Source: Umbilicaria muhlenbergii
Lineage: Eukaryota; Ascomycota; Lecanoromycetes; Umbilicariales; Umbilicariaceae
DNA length: 64,000 bases
Direction of reading: 5' to 3'
Assembly: GCA_000611775.1 (NCBI GenBank)
Contig: KK106982.1
Coordinates: 3,453,404 to 3,517,403 of the forward strand
The position numbers and the translations under genes were made by a program. Below the pieces are notes generated by a model. The model saw only the letters and a list, made by a program, of their open reading frames with translations. It was not told where the DNA came from and did no database searches. Shown piece by piece: positions 56,140-64,000 of the stretch; positions within the stretch are counted from its first letter, which is position 1, and the number at the start of each line of letters is the position of its first letter.

Positions 56140-58188
56140 ATGGCTGACTCAATATCTATCGAAGAGACCAACAAGATCCGAGTGGCCATCGGCTTGAAGC
56201 CGCTTCCAGTACCTGGCGGCGGTCCTGTTTTCAAAGCTGCTAAGGACGAAGAAAGCTCTTCGGAGGAAGAGCAGGGAAGCACACTAGAATCAAGGCAAGC
56301 ACAAGGGTACGGCAACTGGAAGAAACTGCAAGATCAAGCAGATGCTAAAGCGCAGCGAGAAGCGAAGAATGAGGCCATTAAAAAAGCCCGGGATGCCGCA
56401 CGAAAGTATGCCAAGCTGGAGGGCAAGGGCCTTGGAGAAGCTGATGAGGTGACCGAGCTCGACACCAAAACATGGCTCATCCAGCAAAAGAAGAGACAAA
56501 AGAAGATAGAGAGAGAAAAGCTAAAGAGGCTAGAGAAGGAGCTTGCGGAGAGAGAGCAGACTGCCGACCACACTGCTGAAGACCTCGCCGGGGTAAAAGT
56601 GGGTCATGAATTAGGAGATTTCGAGGAGGGCGGAGAACAGGTGTTGACGCTGAAGGATACCACCATCGATGAGAATGAGGAGGAAGGCGATGAGTTAGAG
56701 AATCTGGACCTTAAGGAAAGGGAGCGGCTGAACGAGAAGCTGGAGTTGAAGAAGAAGAAGCCTGTGTACAATCCTAACGATGTGGACGAAAGCGGGGAAC
56801 AGTCGTTACTAAAGCACTACGATGAGGCCATTGATGGGAAGAAACGGAAACGATTCACACTTGATGGGCAGGGCACGACGACAGAAAAAAGGGAGGCGAT
56901 GAAGCTCACGGTGGAAGGCAAGCTCAAGGCTCAGCCAATAAGCCTTGATATTCTCAAAGACGTCCCAACCTCCGACTACCTCGATACCTCAGAGATCAGA
57001 ATCAAAAAGCCAAAGAAGAAGAAGGCGAAGTCTACACGCCAGAAAGTGATAGATGAAGACGACGCCTTACCCACAGAAGAGACATCCAATGGCGTCGACA
57101 CAGGTACCGACCAGATGGATATCGATTCTGGGACTGTCGATCAACCAGTTGCGCCAGCAAAGTCGAGGGCGGAGGACACCTCATTCGTTGACGACGATGA
57201 CCTCCAGGCAAAGCTCGCTGCACAGCGAAGGGCAGCTCTAAAAAAACGCAAGAGGACTCGACCCGAAGACCTTGCAAGACAGCTACGAGAGGAAGCATCC
57301 GCTACGCCTGGTGCTGGAGGGAATAATGGCAACGAGGATGGCGACGGAGATGAAGAGGGCGGCTTGGTCATTGACGAGACTTCAGAGTTCGTAGCCAATC
57401 TGCAAAGACCGACAGTAGAGGATAAGCCGCGGAAATCACTTTCGAAACCTGACGATAGCCCAAGGATGCGGAGCGCATCACCTCCAGCCGCTGACGGTGA
57501 CGATGACGTGGACATGACTGGTTCCTACAATGACATCGAACATCGCGAGGACCGTGACGCTCGCTTCAAACGTGAGACGTCAACTCCAGCCATACCCGGC
57601 ATCACTGGTACGGGCCTTGAAGAGGAGGCTACGTTGAACAGAGGGATTGGTGCTACGTTGACAATGCTCTCGCAGCGAGGTCTCATCAAAGGCGGGGATT
57701 CCGGAGATCTCAATGCCCTGCATCGCGAGCGTCAGAAGTTCCTTGCCGAAAAGCAGAAACGTGAAGCCGACGCGGAGCGAAGGGCGCGATTACAGCGTGA
57801 GCGTGACCGTGCTAGCGGTAAGCTCGATCGAATGTCTGCTCGTGACCGCGAGGAGTATGCCAGATGGGAGAACAAGCAACGTGACCAGCAAGAATCGCGA
57901 CAGATGGCAGATATCTTCAACAGGGAGTACAAGCCCGACGTGCAGCTGAAGTATGTTGACGAATTTGGACGATCAATGAATCAGAAAGAAGCCTTTAAAC
58001 ATCTCAGTCACCAGTTCCATGGAAAGGGCAGTGGCAAGCAGAAGACGGAGAAACACTTGAAGAAGATTGAAGATGATAAGAAAAGGGAGGCTATGAGTAC
58101 CTTAGATAGCAGCCAGGCCACGGGTATGAACAATGCTATGGGTGCAACAGCAAGGAAGAATCGCCAGGCGGGTGTGCGTTTGGCTTGA
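56140..58188 (+). CDS. SNU66: Snu66/SART-1, U4/U6.U5 tri-snRNP protein
   Basis: A single 682-codon exon. The ATG at 56140 gives MADSISIEETNKIRVAIGLK, the conserved SART-1 N-terminus (SIEETNKIR-GLKPLPV). Charged helices rich in KKRQKKIEREKLKRLEKEL follow, then KPVYNPNDVDESGEQSLLKH, a linker with acidic and serine runs, and the conserved C-terminal block LNRGIGATLTMLSQRGLIK and YVDEFGRSMNQKEAFKHLSH, ending KHLKKIEDDKKREAMS. The family bridges U4/U6 and U5 in the tri-snRNP before spliceosome activation; yeast Snu66 also binds the ubiquitin-like Hub1 through short N-terminal HIND motifs. The N-terminal SIEETN-KIR-AIGLKPL segment here resembles such a motif by position, an inference. Confidence 0.93.
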   Translation: MADSISIEETNKIRVAIGLKPLPVPGGGPVFKAAKDEESSSEEEQGSTLESRQAQGYGNWKKLQDQADAKAQREAKNEAIKKARDAARKYAKLEGKGLGEADEVTELDTKTWLIQQKKRQKKIEREKLKRLEKELAEREQTADHTAEDLAGVKVGHELGDFEEGGEQVLTLKDTTIDENEEEGDELENLDLKERERLNEKLELKKKKPVYNPNDVDESGEQSLLKHYDEAIDGKKRKRFTLDGQGTTTEKREAMKLTVEGKLKAQPISLDILKDVPTSDYLDTSEIRIKKPKKKKAKSTRQKVIDEDDALPTEETSNGVDTGTDQMDIDSGTVDQPVAPAKSRAEDTSFVDDDDLQAKLAAQRRAALKKRKRTRPEDLARQLREEASATPGAGGNNGNEDGDGDEEGGLVIDETSEFVANLQRPTVEDKPRKSLSKPDDSPRMRSASPPAADGDDDVDMTGSYNDIEHREDRDARFKRETSTPAIPGITGTGLEEEATLNRGIGATLTMLSQRGLIKGGDSGDLNALHRERQKFLAEKQKREADAERRARLQRERDRASGKLDRMSARDREEYARWENKQRDQQESRQMADIFNREYKPDVQLKYVDEFGRSMNQKEAFKHLSHQFHGKGSGKQKTEKHLKKIEDDKKREAMSTLDSSQATGMNNAMGATARKNRQAGVRLA

Positions 58189-58789
58189 TTGCGGTATGCA
58201 TGGCATGGGGTTTTGTCGCTGGAAGGCCGATAATGACGAGTCTCCCAAGGGCTGTAGGTAGACAACCATAGTTTCACTGCCTTGGAACATACTCTTTCTT
58301 TGGCGTTGGGTGAACCTTTATTGAGTCCAAAGTTTTGACTTGTTGTGATCAGCAAAAATAGATCACCGAACACTACAGATACCTTTAGGCCAGAGGGTTG
58401 AAAGGACCGATTGGTGCTGACACAATACAATTGAGTGTCAACGCTTGACCCCGAAGAGATTGTTATGCTCTCAAACTTGGCGAAGCCGAGAGACCCGTCT
58501 ACTGTCTACCCTTAAATGACGGTACCGATTTACATCCGCTTTCCAAAGCTCTCCCGTGAGTTTGTACCTGTATCAGCCCTGTTTAGACTGGCGCTTCTGA
58601 GATCCATTCGGTGCCCTCAATGTATACACTGACTGTCATAGATCGAGACGTTCTTCTTTCGAGGACTTCAGGTATGACATCAACCATTGAGCGAAGTTCA
58701 GTCCTCACTAAAATACGCGGACGCCGCTTCAATGCCAAGTTCTCCCACCTAAACGCTGGTGCAATGCTCTGGAGATTGATGTCATCTGT
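58189..58789. other. Intergenic, convergent gene ends
   Basis: 601 bp between SNU66 and PTH2 stop codons. Nothing recognised. Confidence 0.4.
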
Positions 58790-59475
58790 TCATAGCAACT
58801 TCAAATGTCCTGTGACCTGATCAACCACGCTTTTGGGCCCAGGTCCAATCCCACAAACGGTAGCAGACCCGCTAGCAATCTGCGTCCGTCCCGCATCATG
58901 AATCACCTGCGCACACAGCCCCAAACTGACTGCCTGCGCCTGCAGCATTTCCATCTGTTCTTCGCTGCTGACTTGTAGGGCTACTTTTGCCTGACCAAGC
59001 TGTTCCCACCGTTTTAGGATAGGTGACTTGGGGGCATGCGACAGGAAGTATCTGTAGCACGCTAATGTGGCATGGGAGCATTGAGCGGCGATCTTGCCTG
59101 TAGAATCATGAGTCCAACTTGCAGTTCCAGAAGCTCATCCAGCCACGCACCTTTGCTCATGCCCAAGTCGGTCCTCACAACCAGCACAAGCTTGCATTCT
59201 TCCTTGTTGCCTTCAAAGCTGCTCAATTCCCCTTGTTCCTCGTCACTATCGTCCTCCTGCTCGCCTTTCAAGCTCTTCATGAGCTCCTCGTCTGACGAAT
59301 CATACTGCACATTGACATCGTAGCTATTTGGCCAACTTTCGCCCTTCTTGCTGCCGCTGAATATGCCTAGCGAACGTGCTTGGCCGAGAAAGTAGCCGCC
59401 AAGACCGGTGACAATAGCCGTGGCCAGAGCGATAGCTGCAGTGGAGGGCGGAGGGCGGTCTTGAAGACTTGCCAT
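58790..59475 (-). CDS. PTH2: Peptidyl-tRNA hydrolase 2 (Pth2/Bit1 family)
   Basis: Exons 59475-59151 and 59097-58790 give 210 residues. A hydrophobic N-terminal anchor at about residues 14-35 (AIALATAIVTGLGGYFLGQA) is followed by an acidic linker, then the Pth2 domain: CKLVLVVRTDLGMSKGKIAA, QCSHATLACYRYF, HEQLGQAKVALQVS-type KRWEQLGQAKVALQ, and VIHDAGRTQIASGSATVCGI with GPGPKSVVDQVTGHLKLL at the end. The enzyme releases tRNA from peptidyl-tRNA; membrane-anchored family members sit on the mitochondrial outer membrane. The 53-nt intron splits the conserved MSKG-KIAAQCSHA site. It is head to head with the bL28m gene, 295 bp apart. Confidence 0.94.
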
Positions 59476-59770
59476 TGTATTTCTGGGAGTCTGGCTATCC
59501 TCTGTCCATAGTTTGGCGAAATTGTTTTGTAGGGCTGAGTCTTTCGCTTCGGGAGCTTTCAAGTTCACCGTTGCGCTAACAGTCGGATTATATCCTGTCG
59601 TGCCTGTCTCGCCCGTCTGTTACACATACCACGAACCCATTGCAGCCCTTGATATAGTTTCGAACTTGCAATTTCCAGTTGAGCCTGGTCTGTGTCTGTT
59701 CCTCCATCGAGTCAAGGTCCTATCCGCGCAGAGCGGCTCCACAGCCATTCATCCGTCAGCTTTGCGCGGA
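59476..59770. promoter_or_regulatory. Bidirectional promoter, PTH2 and bL28m
   Basis: 295 bp between divergent start codons, so the two genes share promoter DNA. No TATA box seen. Confidence 0.5.
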
Positions 59771-60493
59771 ATGGCTGCCTCACTCTCGTCAAGAATGGCC
59801 TTTCCTTGCCCCTTTCAGATTGCTAGACGTACTTTCTCGACCAGCAATCAGCAGCAAGCTAGATCTTCCGCTTCTCGCCTCGCCCACATCCACAAGGACA
59901 TCCCCGCCTACCCCTACGGCCCATCGCCCTGGTACAAACAGTCCAACTTCGGCCTCTATGGTAGTACACGCATTCAGTTCGGCAACAAAGTCTCCGAGAA
60001 GAACGAAATCAAAACGCGGCGGAGATGGAGACCTAACATCAGGTCCAAGCGCCTCTGGAGCGAAAGCCTGAACAGGTTTATCAGGGTCAGGGTGCACGCG
60101 AGAGTGCTGAGGACGATTGACAAGGTGGGAGGTGTAGATGAGTATTTGTTGGGCGAAAAGGCAGCGAGAATCAAAGACCTGGGAATGGGCGGTTGGGCGC
60201 TTCGGTGGAGAATTATGAATACGGCTACGGTACGGGAAAGGTTCAGGAAACAGAGAGCGGAGATGGGCTTGCTGGAATTGGAAGAGCAGTCGCTGGGACG
60301 GCATGGGCAAGTGGTTAGTGGGGAGGCTTTGGAGGAGGAGATCAAGGAGTATGACCGAGAATTAGAGGAGGAGGAGAAGAGAGTTGAGAAGGAAGATGAG
60401 GAGGACGCGGAGGAGGACGAAAACCTTGGGACGGGCTTCATGGAAGAGGAGCCTGTGCAGCCTGCAGATGAGCGGCCGCGCATACAAATGTGA
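59771..60493 (+). CDS. MRPL24: Mitochondrial large-subunit ribosomal protein bL28m (yeast Mrpl24)
   Basis: A 240-codon exon starting MAASLSSRMAFPCPFQIARR with FSTSNQQQ, a clear mitochondrial presequence; the frame is open upstream but only with non-ATG codons. The L28 domain is GLYGSTRIQFGNKVSEKNEI, KTRRRWRPNIRSKRLWSES and FIRVRVHARVLRTIDKVGG, followed by DEYLLGEKAARIKDLGMGGW as in fungal bL28m. A long acidic Glu-rich tail ends the protein, usual for fungal mitoribosomal proteins. Confidence 0.95.
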   Translation: MAASLSSRMAFPCPFQIARRTFSTSNQQQARSSASRLAHIHKDIPAYPYGPSPWYKQSNFGLYGSTRIQFGNKVSEKNEIKTRRRWRPNIRSKRLWSESLNRFIRVRVHARVLRTIDKVGGVDEYLLGEKAARIKDLGMGGWALRWRIMNTATVRERFRKQRAEMGLLELEEQSLGRHGQVVSGEALEEEIKEYDRELEEEEKRVEKEDEEDAEEDENLGTGFMEEEPVQPADERPRIQM

Positions 60494-61344
60494 AGCACGG
60501 GACTATCTTCCAGCGTCGTTCAGTTGGTCTTTCCAGCAAATCAAGAGAAGCTGGCCACAACCGGCATTCCAGAAAGGGTATTCCCGCATGAGTATTATGG
60601 CAAGCGGGCAGGGGCTTGATACCTTCCTCGCTCCTTTGGCGATTGCTGGATTGGTCTATCACAATGTTTGCCAGTCGCGATTGCTCGCTTCAAAAGCAGC
60701 ATGCATCGTAGAAGTGCACTATCTCAGTCCGATATAAACTGTGGCTGGCCCTAGTCTCCGTAGCTTTTTGGCCTCCAGCAGGCTACATCTGGTAGTTACC
60801 GACATCTACGAGCAGTCGGCGGGCCTATCGCGATGTACACCGTAGGTCAACGCAGAATAGAGCCCTCGCGAGGATACTGCGGCGTTTGGATTGGCATTTG
60901 GCAACAAGAAGCTACAGGAAAGCTTTCTTGTCCAATCCTATACGCGATTGAAGGACCTCGTTCGTGTTGCAGATGCAGGTCGAGAGCTTTGATATGCACT
61001 GACGGGTACACCCTCGGTGCAAGTAGACTGCTGTGTAACGGCCTGGGAGGGTCTAGATTGGAGAACCGGAGGGGCGATCCGATGTCGCAGGGTTGGGCGG
61101 CATGGGCCAATGAAAGTTTTTGCGGGGATCCGTCCTGCGCTTCGTATTTTACGCACCTTAGTATGTCACTTGCAGAGCTGCGGTTCAGCCAAGACTCTTT
61201 TCACCTGAAGAGTCATACCGCTTCCCCCTTCAACCTGCAAGAGTCGCCCTTTTTTGCGCTTCACAAGCAACACATGCTACCCTCTTTCTACACTTTCAAC
61301 ATCTCAATTGCCCACAGTTCGTGCAGAGAACACGCAACGACAAC
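60494..61344. other. Intergenic, 0.85 kb
   Basis: Between the bL28m stop and the homocitrate synthase start. No gene recognised; a C/T-rich leader lies at 61200-61320. Confidence 0.4.
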
Positions 61345-63010
<1,666 letters not shown>

Positions 63011-63441
63011 GAGGGGCAATGTTGGCTTTGCTATCTTGATATATCTGGTGCATTCGTGTCTATTTTTCTTGCACATTTGGGGGGCTTGTCGATGAAAAGT
63101 CTGGGTATTCTCGGACAACAAAAAGGCGTTTGCTAGAGTGGCTGCAACACAAGCTGTGCCCTCTACTTCTAGGGTCAGATCCGAAAAGATGCTGTACATG
63201 CAACGCTTCACCTATAGAATAACAATGGAAGACTTACCCTACGAGATTCTGTTCCCCGCTCACTGCGTCGGAAACACGCAATTGCCGAGGGGGAGAACTT
63301 ATGCGGGCAGCTTTCGGTGACGAGTGTCCAATCCTACCGAATGTTACACAGCGTGCCATGTGATGGTCGCCAGTATTTATACGAGTCCATGCCAGGCAGT
63401 AACAAAAGCTTTGCACGCCTCACGCAGCTGCCATCCCAACC
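63011..63441. other. Intergenic, 0.43 kb
   Basis: Between the homocitrate synthase stop and the S1P lyase start; no gene seen. Confidence 0.4.
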
Positions 63442-64000
63442 ATGGGCAATTCGATGATGCCTGCCAGTCTCCGCAGCAGTCTGTCAAGCAAGCAGGCTAA
63501 GTCTAAAAGCACACTGTTGGCGCTGAATATTGATTTGTGAGTCCAGACACCCCCACTGGAACGAGCCGGGTTTCTCACGTTTGAGGCGCTTTTTGCAGTC
63601 CCTATGCTGAACTCCGTGGCAGACTTCGAAACCTCATATTCTTTCTCTTCCTTCTACGGTGGACTCGCAAAGCAGCGCTGAAGCTTAAAGGCCGCGGGAT
63701 TATTGGCACGATCGTAGACACTTATACCGGCATTCGACGTGTGCTCTACGGTTTCTTCCTCAGAGCTCCAGGAGTGCGAACGACAGTCCAACGCCAAGTC
63801 ACTGAAGCCATCACTAAGCTCGAAGGAAAGCTCATTACGAAAGGACCTGGGGTCAGCCGCTACCTGACGTTACCCGCGGAAGGATGGACAGATCAACAAG
63901 TACACGCAGAGCTGATCAAGCTGAGCGAGATGGAACATACCAGGTGGGAAGATGGTCTGGTTAGTGGAGCTGTGTATCATGGCGGAAACGACTTGGTGAA
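63442..64000 (+). CDS. DPL1: Sphingosine-1-phosphate lyase, 5' part (continues beyond window)
   Basis: Exon 1 63442-63536 and exon 2 from 63599 to the window edge give the first 165 or so residues. A short polar N-terminus is followed by a membrane segment (LRNLIFFLFLLRWT), then YTGIRRVLYGFFLRAPGVR, a helix with VTEAITKLEGKLI, GPGVSRYLTLPAEGWTDQQV and MEHTRWEDGLVSGAVYHGGN, the conserved substrate-entry region of Dpl1. The PLP-binding lysine lies outside. The enzyme is ER-anchored and cleaves phosphorylated sphingoid bases to phosphoethanolamine and a fatty aldehyde, the exit step of sphingolipid metabolism. The 62-nt intron is canonical. Confidence 0.93.

Overview
The window is a 64 kb piece of a filamentous ascomycete (Pezizomycotina) genome. 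The grounds are: small GT-AG introns of about 48-119 nt with CTAAC/CTGAC-type branch sites, moderate GC content, and a gene complement typical of that group (Dsc3, Cnl2/NKP2, GT34 Mnn11-type enzyme, fungal homocitrate synthase, Ypd1, SART-1/Snu66, Utp5). The class is not certain; Dothideomycetes or a neighbour would fit. I see no tRNA, rRNA, CRISPR, viral or transposon gene.

There are 27 protein genes, nearly all rebuilt here exon by exon. From left to right: the 3' end of a thioredoxin-like membrane protein; an unrecognised coiled-coil protein; an RCC1-repeat protein; an alpha/beta hydrolase; the SNARE Vti1; an FAD amine oxidase-like protein; Dsc3; a Dabb-barrel protein; the Fe-S assembly protein Isa1; an ARMH3/DUF1741 protein; Eaf3; a Cnl2/NKP2 kinetochore protein; a large SNF2 ATPase; a cyclin; an HMG-box factor; a 4.2 kb gene-poor stretch holding a decayed decarboxylase-like gene; Utp5; a BET protein (Bdf1); another gene-poor 1.9 kb; Rvb1; a DJ-1/PfpI protein; an AKAP7-type 2H phosphoesterase-like protein; Ypd1; a 2.4 kb stretch with a TACCTTA motif cluster; mitochondrial aspartate aminotransferase; Mnn11; mannose-6-phosphate isomerase; Snu66; Pth2; mitochondrial ribosomal bL28m; homocitrate synthase; and the 5' part of sphingosine-1-phosphate lyase.

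This is ordinary housekeeping chromosome rather than an accessory island. A chromatin/transcription set (Eaf3, Bdf1, Rvb1, SNF2 ATPase, HMG factor, cyclin) is scattered through it. Several genes sit head to head with short shared promoters (Isa1/ARMH3, Eaf3/NKP2, Mnn11/PMI, Pth2/bL28m). The Mnn11/PMI pair makes pathway sense, because PMI feeds the GDP-mannose that mannosyltransferases use.

I did not find a clearly new biological system. The most unusual signals are in gene architecture: a 3-nt exon followed by a 10-nt exon in the aspartate aminotransferase gene, a 13-nt exon in the hydrolase, a 558-nt stop-free in-frame insertion with intron-like ends in Eaf3, several short introns that are multiples of three without an internal stop, and a probable GC-AG intron in Utp5.
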